DNA of 64,000 bases from a bacterium (GTDB taxonomy: Bacteria; Bacillota; Clostridia; Oscillospirales; Ruminococcaceae): the NCBI GenBank assembly GCA_004561545.1, contig SFVK01000002.1, positions 1 to 64,000 of the forward strand, read 5' to 3'. Below, piece by piece: positions 7,717 through 16,200 of the stretch. Position 1 is the stretch's first letter. The number at the start of each line of letters is the position of its first letter. Below the pieces are notes generated by a model. The model saw only the letters and a program-made list of their open reading frames with translations, did not search any database and had not been told where the DNA came from. Position numbers and translations under genes: made by a program.

Positions 7717-8847
7717 ATGCAGGCATATCTGATTTTGGCAAACGGCATGGTGTTCAAGGGCAGAAGTCTGGGCTGTCAGGGAACCACCGTGGGCGAGGTG
7801 GTCTTTGCCACCGGCATGGTGGGCTTTGAGGAGACCCTCACCGACCCCAGCTACTACGGCCAGATCATTACCCAGACCTATCCCCTCATCGGCAACTACG
7901 GCATGAACCGGCAGGATCAGGAAAGCGATCGGGTCTGGGCCAAAGGCTATATTGTGCGGGAGGCTTGCACCACCCCGTCCAACTTCCGCAGCGAGGAAAC
8001 GCTGGACACCTTCCTGAAGGACCAGGGCATCATCGGCATTGAGGGCATCGACACCCGCGCCCTCACCCGTGTTTTGCGGGAGAGCGGCGTCATGAACGGC
8101 GCCATCACCACCGAGTTCGACCCCGAACAGCAGCAAGAGTGCCTTTCCCGGCTCATGACCGCCATCCGCAAATACGCCGTCACCGGCGCGGTGGCGGCCG
8201 TCACCTGCACCGAACCCCAGTGCTTTGCCCCCACCGCCGGTGTGGCGCAGGGGGAGGAACCGCTGCACATCGCGCTGCTGGATCTGGGCTGCAAAAACAA
8301 CATTGTGCGCTGCCTGTGCAAGCGGGGCTGCCGCGTCACGGTGCTGCCCGGCACCACCACCCCCGCCGAGCTGGCCGCGCTGGACCCCGATGGTCTGATG
8401 CTGTCCAACGGCCCCGGCGACCCGGCGGAAAACGTGGAGATCATTGCCAACATCCGCGCCATGCTGGACACCGGCATTCCCGCGTTTGGCATCTGCCTGG
8501 GCCACCAGCTCACGGCGCTGGCCGCCGGCGCCAAGACCTGCAAGATGAAGTACGGTCACCGCGGCGCCAACCAGCCGGTCACCGACTTTGCGCTGGAACG
8601 CACCTTTATCACCAGCCAGAACCATGGCTACGCCGTGCTGGGCAATACGCTGCCCCAGGGCGTGGGCCGTGTGAGCCATGTGAACGCCAACGATAAAACC
8701 TGCGAGGGCATCGAGTACCAGCAGTGGAACTGCTTTACCGTCCAGTTCCACCCCGAGGCCAACGGCGGCCCCAAGGACACCGAGTTCCTTTTTGACCGGT
8801 TCCTGCAAAATGTCCGCCGCATCAACCGCGTGAAAGGAGGCCGCTGA
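7717..8847 (+). CDS. carA: Carbamoyl-phosphate synthase small subunit (glutaminase)
   Basis: A 376-residue glutamine amidotransferase that supplies ammonia to CarB. The nucleophile is Cys260 in FGICLGHQL, and the His/Glu pair is in VQFHPEA. The N-terminal domain begins AYLILANGMVFKGRSLG and includes the PLIGNYG segment. The ATG at 7717 has a modest GAGG at 7705-7708; a TTG five codons upstream (7702) is a less likely alternative. It ends one base before carB. Confidence 0.95.
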   Translation: MQAYLILANGMVFKGRSLGCQGTTVGEVVFATGMVGFEETLTDPSYYGQIITQTYPLIGNYGMNRQDQESDRVWAKGYIVREACTTPSNFRSEETLDTFLKDQGIIGIEGIDTRALTRVLRESGVMNGAITTEFDPEQQQECLSRLMTAIRKYAVTGAVAAVTCTEPQCFAPTAGVAQGEEPLHIALLDLGCKNNIVRCLCKRGCRVTVLPGTTTPAELAALDPDGLMLSNGPGDPAENVEIIANIRAMLDTGIPAFGICLGHQLTALAAGAKTCKMKYGHRGANQPVTDFALERTFITSQNHGYAVLGNTLPQGVGRVSHVNANDKTCEGIEYQQWNCFTVQFHPEANGGPKDTEFLFDRFLQNVRRINRVKGGR

Positions 8848-8848
8848 A

Positions 8849-11800
8849 ATGCCCAAGGACCCCAAAATCAAAAAGGTGCTGGTCATCGGTTCCGGCCCCA
8901 TCATCATCGGCCAGGCGGCGGAGTTTGACTACTCCGGCACCCAGGCCTGCCGCGCCCTCAAGTCGGAGGGCATCGAGACGGTGCTGGTCAACTCCAACCC
9001 CGCCACCATCATGACCGACCCCGACATCGCCGATCATGTCTATATTGAGCCCCTCACCGCCGAGGTGGTGGAGCGCATCATCGAGAAGGAACGCCCCGAC
9101 GCCATTCTGCCCAACCTGGGCGGCCAGATGGGCCTCAACCTCTCGATGGAACTGGCCCGCAGCGGCTTTTTGGACCGCTCCGGCGTGCGCCTGCTGGCCT
9201 GCCGCCCCGACACCATCGACCGCGCCGAGGACCGCCAGCTCTTTAAGGATACCATGGAGAAGCTGCACCAGCCGGTCATTCCCTCCAAGGTGGTGGAGGA
9301 CCTGGATTCCGCCATGGAGTTTGCCGGCCAGATCGGCTACCCCGTCATTGTGCGCCCCGCCTTCACCATGGGCGGCACCGGCGGCGGCATCTGCGAGGAC
9401 CCCGAAAAGCTCCACGAGATCGCCACCAACGGCCTGCGACTTTCGCCCATTCACCAGATTCTGGTGGAAAAGTGCATCGCCGGCTGGAAGGAAATCGAGT
9501 ACGAGGTCATGCGTGACCACAAGGGCAACGTCATCACGGTCTGCAACATGGAGAACCTGGACCCCGTGGGCATCCACACCGGAGACTCCATCGTGGTGGC
9601 CCCCAGCCAGACCCTCTCGGACAAGGAATACCAGATGCTGCGCACTGCGGCGCTGGATATCATCACCGAGCTGGGCATCGAGGGCGGCTGCAACTGCCAG
9701 TTTGCCCTCAAGCCGGACAGTTTTGAGTATGCCGTCATCGAGGTCAACCCCCGTGTGTCCCGTTCCTCGGCGCTGGCCTCCAAGGCCACCGGCTATCCCA
9801 TCGCCAAGGTGGCCACCAAAATCGCCCTGGGCTACACCCTGGACGAAATCTCCAACGACGTCACCGGCGAAACCTGCGCCTGCTTTGAGCCGGCGCTGGA
9901 CTATGTGGTGGTCAAGTATCCCAAATGGCCTTTCGACAAGTTCGTCTATGCCGACAAGTCCCTGGGCACCCAGATGATGGCCACCGGCGAGGTCATGGCC
10001 ATCGGCAACAACTTTGAGCATGCGCTGATGAAGGCGGTTTCCTCCATCGAGCTGGGCATGGATACCCTGACCCTGCCCGCCTTTGAGGAGTTGACCACCG
10101 AGCAGGTCATTGAGCACCTCCATGTGCAGGATTCCGAGCGGGCCTTCTGCGTCTATGAGGCCCTCAAGCGCGGCGTGCCCCACAAGACCATCTACGACAT
10201 CACCAGGATTGACTGGTGGTTCCTGGATAAAATGCAGCATCTGGCGGACCTGGAACTGGGCCTCAAAACCGGCCCGCTGACCCGGGAAAAGTATCTGGAG
10301 GCCAAGCACTACGGCTTCCTGGACAAGACCATCCGCCGTCTGTCCGGCTTGGAGCAGCTGCCCATGGACCACTATGTGGCGGGCTTCAAGATGGTCGATA
10401 CCTGCGCGGCGGAGTTTGCCGCCAAAACCCCCTATTTCTACTCCACCTGCGACAAGATCAACGAGGCCGAGCAGTTCATCGCCGAACGTCCCACCAACAA
10501 AAAGAAGATTCTTGTCTTTGGCTCAGGCCCCATCCGCATCGGCCAGGGCATCGAGTTTGACTACTGTTCGGTCCACGCGGTGTGGACACTCAAAAAGCAC
10601 GGCTGCGAGGCCATTCTTGTCAACAACAACCCCGAGACAGTCTCCACCGACTTTGACACCGGCGACCGCCTGTACTTTGACCCGCTGAACCCCGAGAGCG
10701 TGGACAACATCATCGCCACCGAAAAGCCGGACGGCTGCCTGGTGCAGTTTGGCGGCCAGACCGCCATCAAGCTGGCCAAACATATGGACGAGATCGGCCT
10801 GCCCATCTACGGTACCCCCGCCGACGCCATCGACGAGGCCGAGGACCGGGAACGCTTTGACGAGCTGCTGGAGCGCTGCGGCATTCCCCGTCCCGAGGGC
10901 CGCACCGTCTACAATCTGGAGCAGGCCCTGCAGGCCGCCCAGGAAGTGGGCTATCCCGTTCTGATGCGTCCCTCCTATGTGCTGGGCGGCCAGAACATGA
11001 TCGTGGCCTACAACTCCGCCGACGTGGTGGAGTATATGGGCGTCATCACCGCCCATGTGGATATGAGCCATCCGGTGCTGATGGACAAGTATATCTACGG
11101 CACCGAGTGTGAGGTGGACGCCATCTGCGACGGCACCGACTATCTGGTTCCCGGCATCATGGAGCAGGTGGAGCGCACCGGCGTTCACTCCGGCGACTCC
11201 ATCTGCGTCTATCCGCCCTATGACTTCCCACAGAGCGTCATTGATACGCTGGTGGATTACACCGGCCGCTTCGCCCGGGAACTCAAGGTGGTGGGCCTGG
11301 TCAACGTCCAGTACGCCGTGCAGGACGGCAAGGTCTATGTCATCGAGGTCAACCCCCGCTCCTCCCGTACCGTTCCCTATATCTCCAAAGTCACCGGCGT
11401 GCCCATGGTGGATCTGGCCGTGCGCTGCACGCTGGGCGAAAAGCTTAAGGATATGGGCTACGGCACCGGCCTGTGGCACGGCGGCAAGAGCCCCTATGTG
11501 GCCGTCAAGGTTCCCGTTTACAGCTTCCTCAAGCTCCACGGCGTGGATACCATGCTGGGCCCCGAGATGAAGTCCACCGGCGAGGTTCTGGGCATTGCCC
11601 CCACCTTCCATGAGGCCATGATCAAGGGCCTGGTGGCGGCCGGCTACCAGTTCAAGACCCCCGGCCCCGGCTCCTGCGTCATCATCTCGGTCAAGGATTC
11701 CGACAAGAGGGAGGCGGCCGAGCTGGCCTGGAAGCTCCACGACTATGGCTACAAGATCTACGGCACTCCCGGCACGGCGCGCTACCTCAACAGCCAGATG

Positions 11801-12088
11801 ATCCCCTGCAGCACGGTGCGCCAGATGAGCGGCGAGCGGCCCAACGTGATTGACCTGCTGGAAAGCGGCCTGGTGGATTATATCATTTCCACCTCGCCCC
11901 ACGGCCGTGACCCCCACCGGGATTCTGTCCGGTTCCGCCGCAAGGCCACTGAGCTGTCCATCCCCTGTATCACCGCGCTGGATACCGCCCGGATTCTTGT
12001 GGACGCCATGCGCGGCGACCATGACATCAGCCGGATGGAGCTGGTGGACGTTGCCCGGCTGCACCGCACCGCCGCCGAGGGAAAATAA
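8849..12088 (+). CDS. carB: Carbamoyl-phosphate synthase large subunit
   Basis: The 1079-residue synthetase makes carbamoyl phosphate from bicarbonate, ammonia and 2 ATP for pyrimidine and arginine synthesis. Two homologous ATP-grasp halves are visible, each starting with a GSGPI-R/I-IGQ-EFDY segment (residues about 11 and 554) and each with a glycine-rich ATP loop (FTMGGTGGG; SYVLGGQNM). The C-terminal regulatory MGS-like domain contains GYKIYGTPGTARYL and ISTSPHG. AAAGGAGG lies at 8834-8841. The downstream 286 bases hold a strong hairpin (12103-12128) without a T run. Confidence 0.97.
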   Translation: MPKDPKIKKVLVIGSGPIIIGQAAEFDYSGTQACRALKSEGIETVLVNSNPATIMTDPDIADHVYIEPLTAEVVERIIEKERPDAILPNLGGQMGLNLSMELARSGFLDRSGVRLLACRPDTIDRAEDRQLFKDTMEKLHQPVIPSKVVEDLDSAMEFAGQIGYPVIVRPAFTMGGTGGGICEDPEKLHEIATNGLRLSPIHQILVEKCIAGWKEIEYEVMRDHKGNVITVCNMENLDPVGIHTGDSIVVAPSQTLSDKEYQMLRTAALDIITELGIEGGCNCQFALKPDSFEYAVIEVNPRVSRSSALASKATGYPIAKVATKIALGYTLDEISNDVTGETCACFEPALDYVVVKYPKWPFDKFVYADKSLGTQMMATGEVMAIGNNFEHALMKAVSSIELGMDTLTLPAFEELTTEQVIEHLHVQDSERAFCVYEALKRGVPHKTIYDITRIDWWFLDKMQHLADLELGLKTGPLTREKYLEAKHYGFLDKTIRRLSGLEQLPMDHYVAGFKMVDTCAAEFAAKTPYFYSTCDKINEAEQFIAERPTNKKKILVFGSGPIRIGQGIEFDYCSVHAVWTLKKHGCEAILVNNNPETVSTDFDTGDRLYFDPLNPESVDNIIATEKPDGCLVQFGGQTAIKLAKHMDEIGLPIYGTPADAIDEAEDRERFDELLERCGIPRPEGRTVYNLEQALQAAQEVGYPVLMRPSYVLGGQNMIVAYNSADVVEYMGVITAHVDMSHPVLMDKYIYGTECEVDAICDGTDYLVPGIMEQVERTGVHSGDSICVYPPYDFPQSVIDTLVDYTGRFARELKVVGLVNVQYAVQDGKVYVIEVNPRSSRTVPYISKVTGVPMVDLAVRCTLGEKLKDMGYGTGLWHGGKSPYVAVKVPVYSFLKLHGVDTMLGPEMKSTGEVLGIAPTFHEAMIKGLVAAGYQFKTPGPGSCVIISVKDSDKREAAELAWKLHDYGYKIYGTPGTARYLNSQMIPCSTVRQMSGERPNVIDLLESGLVDYIISTSPHGRDPHRDSVRFRRKATELSIPCITALDTARILVDAMRGDHDISRMELVDVARLHRTAAEGK

Positions 12089-12276
12089 CGGAGCGTTGGA
12101 TGGCACCGCACATATTTTGCTGCGGTGCTCCGTTCAAACAGGCATCCCGCGTCCGGCGGGAGCATTGCGCAATGTTGCGCATTTCCGACGGGCTGTCGCC
12201 CTTGCTTCAAAGATGCGCGTGAATGTTGTATCTTTTTGTTTGAAATGACAATTTTTGCCCTTTTTGTAAAAATCGC
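12089..12276 (+). other. Intergenic hairpins after carB, no gene seen
   Basis: GCACCGCA (12103-12110) pairs with TGCGGTGC (12121-12128), and TCCCGC/GCGGGA follows at about 12144-12161. Neither has a T tract, so I can only call them possible mRNA 3' structures. No supported ORF is present. Confidence 0.4.
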
Positions 12277-12305
12277 TTGATTCTGCGAGATATTTTTCTT
12301 ATAAT
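12277..12305 (+). promoter_or_regulatory. Promoter of the HU gene
   Basis: TTGATT (12277-12282), a 17-base spacer and TATAAT (12300-12305), in an AT-rich tract that stands out from its GC-rich surroundings. Confidence 0.8.
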
Positions 12306-12374
12306 GTCTGCGTACGAATTCATGAGGGGCACGGGCGTGTACGCGCCCCGGCATATTATGGGAGATAGAGTATC

Positions 12375-12650
12375 ATGACCAGATCGCAGTTAATTACTAA
12401 AGTAGCGGCCGATACCGGCGTTTCCGCCGCAGAGGTCGAGAAGATTATGGACGGCATTTTCGGCACCATCGGCGATGTGCTGAAAGCCGGCGACAAAGTG
12501 ACCATTGCCGGCTTTGGCCGCTTTGAGATGCGTGAGCGCCAGACCAAGAACTTCACCAACCCCAAGACCAAGGTGACCAGCCAGCTGGAGCCCACCGCCA
12601 TCCCCGGTTTCAAGGCCAGCGGCCGCCTGAAGGAAAAGGTCAGCAAGTAA
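12375..12650 (+). CDS. hup: HU family DNA-binding protein
   Basis: A 91-residue histone-like protein that bends and compacts DNA as a dimer. The N terminus MTRSQLITKVAADTGVS and the core signature GFGRFEMRERQTKNFTNPKT are characteristic; the Pro in the beta-arm intercalation region is within PKTKV. It is monocistronic, with GGGAGA upstream and a terminator downstream. Confidence 0.95.
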   Translation: MTRSQLITKVAADTGVSAAEVEKIMDGIFGTIGDVLKAGDKVTIAGFGRFEMRERQTKNFTNPKTKVTSQLEPTAIPGFKASGRLKEKVSK

Positions 12651-12697
12651 GACCGTCCTGCGGCGGATGTGCAGCACTGCGGCGTTCCAAAATCAAA

Positions 12698-12736
12698 ATC
12701 CCGGCAGTTCCCGGCGCGGAACCGCCGGGATTTTTC
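12698..12736 (+). terminator. Terminator after the HU gene
   Basis: CCCGGC-GTTCC (12700-12711) pairs with GGAAC-GCCGGG (ending 12729) around a six-base loop, followed by ATTTTTC. Confidence 0.85.
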
Positions 12737-12760
12737 TTTGCTCAAAAAAGGGGAAAGGGC

Positions 12761-12789
12761 TTGACAGAACAGTTCGACAATTGTAGAAT
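12761..12789 (+). promoter_or_regulatory. Promoter of the blaI-blaR1-like operon
   Basis: TTGACA (12761-12766), a 17-base spacer and TAGAAT (12784-12789). It is overlapped by the repressor operator. Confidence 0.8.
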
Positions 12790-12815
12790 AAAATTAGATT
12801 CCACAATTGTCGAAC
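12772..12815 (+). promoter_or_regulatory. BlaI-type double operator
   Basis: Two copies of the palindromic core ACAATTGT lie at 12777-12784 and 12803-12810, centres 26 bases apart, and the flanks make the whole block an imperfect inverted repeat (GTTCGACAATTGT...ACAATTGTCGAAC). The first dyad lies between -35 and -10, the second at about the transcript start. This resembles the paired TACA/TGTA dyads bound by BlaI/MecI dimers and predicts autorepression. Confidence 0.75.
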
Positions 12816-12830
12816 AAATGAGGTGCCATC

Positions 12831-13226
12831 ATGAAATCTGGAGCCATTCCCCGCCTGCCGGATGCCGAGCTTGCCGTGATGCAGGCCATCTGGCAGCTTG
12901 ACTGCCCCTGCACCCGCCCTGAGCTGGACGGGCTGCTTCAGCCCGCCCACGGCTGGGGGCCCACCACGGTGCTCAATCTGCTGTCCCGGCTGGAAAACCG
13001 AGGCTTTGTGGAAAAGCAGCGCCAGGGCAGGGGATACCTCTATGTGGCCCTCGTCAACCGGGACGCCTATCTGCAAAGCGAGAGCCGCAACGTGCTGACC
13101 AGGGTTTTTGGCGGCAGCGTCAAGCAGTTTGTGGCGGCTCTCAACGGCGGGGAATCCCTGAGCACCCGCGATGTGGAGGAGCTGTCGGATTATCTCGAAA
13201 CCCTCAAACACCAGCCCGGTCAGTGA
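12831..13226 (+). CDS. BlaI/MecI/CopY family transcriptional repressor
   Basis: A 131-residue winged-helix repressor. The N terminus (IPRLPDAELAVMQAIWQLDCPCTRPEL) and the recognition region (WGPTTVLNLLSRLENRGFVEKQRQGRGYLYVAL) follow the BlaI/MecI pattern, with a C-terminal helical dimerisation segment. In the paradigm, the repressor is cleaved when the partner membrane metalloprotease senses its ligand. It is followed 25 bases later by the M56 sensor protease and has a double operator in its own promoter. No beta-lactamase gene is nearby, so the regulon may be the operon itself or distant genes. Confidence 0.9.
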   Translation: MKSGAIPRLPDAELAVMQAIWQLDCPCTRPELDGLLQPAHGWGPTTVLNLLSRLENRGFVEKQRQGRGYLYVALVNRDAYLQSESRNVLTRVFGGSVKQFVAALNGGESLSTRDVEELSDYLETLKHQPGQ

Positions 13227-13251
13227 ACGTCGGGGAAGGGAGGTCCGTACC

Positions 13252-16200
13252 ATGCTGAATGTTCTCACCGACGCCCTGTTTGTCTCGGCGCTGGCCGGAG
13301 CGCTGGCGCTGCTGGTGGCGGCGCTGCGCCCGCTGCTGGCCCGGCGCTATACGGCCCGTCTGCGCTGCGCGCTGTGGTGGGCGCTGGCGCTCTGGCTGTG
13401 TCTGCCCTTCAAACCCACGCTGCCCCATGCACCGGTGCAGCTCACCGTGCCGCAGGCCGCAGTGGAGCAGCCGGTCTCCACCGGGCAGGCGGTACCCGGG
13501 AACGTGACCGGCCCGACCGCTGGCGAAAGCGCCTCCCCTGCCCAGGAGGAGCCGCAACCCCAGACCGGGGCAGTTGCTGCGCCCCCGGCGGTTGTGTCGG
13601 AAGCAATTATGCCGGACAACGCCGCCGAGGCGCAGCCTGCGCAGACTTCCGCCCACCAAAGCCCCGCGCCGTGGCAGCTGCTTGCCATCCTCTGGGCCGC
13701 CGTCGCGGCGGTGGTGCTGGCAGGCCGCCTGGCGGGTTATCTTGCCTGGCGGCGGCGCGTGCTGCGCTGGAATGCCCCGGTGACCGACCGCGCCCTGCTG
13801 GAGAATGCCCGCAGCGCCGCCCGGGCGATGGGGCTGCGCCATCCGGTGCGGATTTTTGCCAATCCCCGGGTGGACTGCCCCGTGACCGTGGGGCTGTTCC
13901 GCCCGGCGGTGCTTGTGCCCGAAACCCTGGCCCCCGGCGACGCCGCTGCCATGATGCTGCTCCATGAGTGTACCCACCTGCACCGCCGGGATCTCTGGCT
14001 CAAATTTGTGCTGGTGCTGGCCACCAGCCTGCACTGGTTCAACCCCGCCGTCTGGGTCATGGCCCGGGTGGCCGGGCAGGACATTGAACTTGCCTGTGAC
14101 GAGCAGGCTCTGCAGGGCCGCCCCAAAGCCTGGCGGGATGCCTACGGTCAGGCCCTGCTCACCGGTGCGGCAGGGGAGAAAAAGATTCTGCTGGCCACCC
14201 ACTTTTCCGTGGGCAAGCGGGGGATGATGCGCCGCCTGCGGGGTGTGTTCGATACCCGCCGCAAGCGCCGGGGTGTACTGGTGTTTGCCGCCCTGCTGCT
14301 GGCGGCCGCCATGACCGCCGCCATGGTGGCCTGCACGCCCGCGCAGTCACAGACAACGCCGGAAAATGCCGCTCCATCCAACGCCCCGGAGCAGGCGGAA
14401 GCAACCGTGCCCGGCGCGGTACCCATTGACGGCGCACCCGTGCTGGACTATGACGCCATCATGCCCGCCGGTAACCTGGGAACCTGGCCCCAGAGCATGG
14501 CCGCCGGACTGTTTACCATGGAAAAAGATGGCCTGTGGGGCCTGATGCAGGCGGACGGAACGGAACTTTTGCCCTGCCGCGCACCGGTCCCGGTGAGCGG
14601 TGTGAGTTCCTATGGGAATCTCTGGCGCTGGAGCCCGGACGGAATGGACCACACGGAGTGGGAGTCCGCCAGCCACAAGCTGCAAGCGTCAGGTGCCGGT
14701 GGGCTGGCCGCGAATGCGGAAGAAATCTACCTGTGCCGCTTCTGGTATAACCTTGACGCGCCGGGCCTGGACCACACCGCGATGGACCCGGAGGGCTGCT
14801 ATGTGCAGAACGGGGATTATCTGAGCCAGATCAAGGTGGAAGACTGGGACCGGTTCGGGGAGCTGCTGCCCATGCAGTGCTGCCACACGCAGACCAGTGA
14901 ATACGGCGCTCAGATGCCTGTGCCGGAAGGGGACCGCTTTTTCTATGTCACATCAGGCGGCACAAGCCCCAGCCCGAAGGAGATAACCTATGGCGGTTTC
15001 TTTAAAAAAGAAACGCTGGCCCCCGTCTGTATGGACGGCAAATGGGCCTATATGGACCGCAACGGCAATCTGATGACCGGGGCAGACTATGACCCCGTCT
15101 TTGCGGTGGAGCAAGAGGGAAACCGGCCCACCCAGGCCGCCGAGCTGGTCAACGGCTATGCCGCAGTCAGCCGTCAGGGACGCTGGGGCTTGTTGGATGA
15201 AACCGGCGCCGAGGTGATTCCCTGCCGGTATGACGGCCTTGCCTGGACCGGACAGCAGCTCTGGGTCCGGCAGGAGGACGGCTGGCACGCCTGCCGCCTG
15301 GATACCGGGGCCTGGCAGCCCGAGGAACCGGAGCAGGCTTCCCATGGCCTGCTGACCCGGACCGGCAACACCCGGCTGACCTGCGATGAAATGGCCCCGG
15401 CCATCCGGCTGGGCACCACCACCGCCCGGGAAATGGCGGGATACTACACCATGCGCACCGCCGACGGCTGGGGGCTGATGCGTTCCGATGGAACCCAGCT
15501 GCTGCCCTGCATGGCCATGGTACCGGTCAGTTATTGCTGGGGGGAAGAATGGCACTGGTATGTGATGGATCTGTCCTATGATACACAGGACCGCTACAGT
15601 GAACTGCTGGAACAGGCCGGGGATGGCCGGGTGTCCGGCGGCGGGCACGGCGGCAGGAGCGACACCTTTGTTTATTCCTCGGGCGGCGGGGAACCCATCC
15701 AGTGCTTTGCGACCAGCGAGGGAATGGTCAGCCGGCAGGACGTCAGCGCGGAAGACTGGCAGCAGTACGGCAGCCCCCTGCCCGCCCGTCCCTGCCGGTG
15801 GAGGGAGGAGGAAATGGGTCCCATGGCCCGGATCTTTGCCTCCGGGATGCCGCTGCGCTATTATTTTGCCGACGGAAGCTGGTTTGCGGTCAGCGGCGCC
15901 CGGCAGGGCGGTTATTTTGGCCAGGAACCCCTTGCTCCGGTGCGCATCGGGGATCACTGGGCGTATGTGGACCGTTCCGGCAACCTGGTGACCGATGCCG
16001 TTTACGACAGCGTGTTCCCCGCTTTGGATTCCTTTACCCTTTCGGGAACCGGCCAGGCGGCCCAGATGCACAGCGGTTACGCCGCAGTCTGCCGCGCCGG
16101 GCGCTGGGGAATGATCGACAGCACCGGGTGCGAGGTCCTGCCCTGCCGGTATGACGGCGTGGCATGGGACGGCGGCACGCTGTGGATCAAGCTCACGGAT

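Noticed and set aside
8822..10372. Long minus-strand open frame opposite carB (516 codons), with similar long antisense frames opposite pyrC, the RND gene, the BMP ABC genes and others
   Set aside because: These are shadows of GC-rich coding strands: no ribosome sites, low-complexity Gly/His/Gln/Arg products, and each lies over a gene with clear family motifs.
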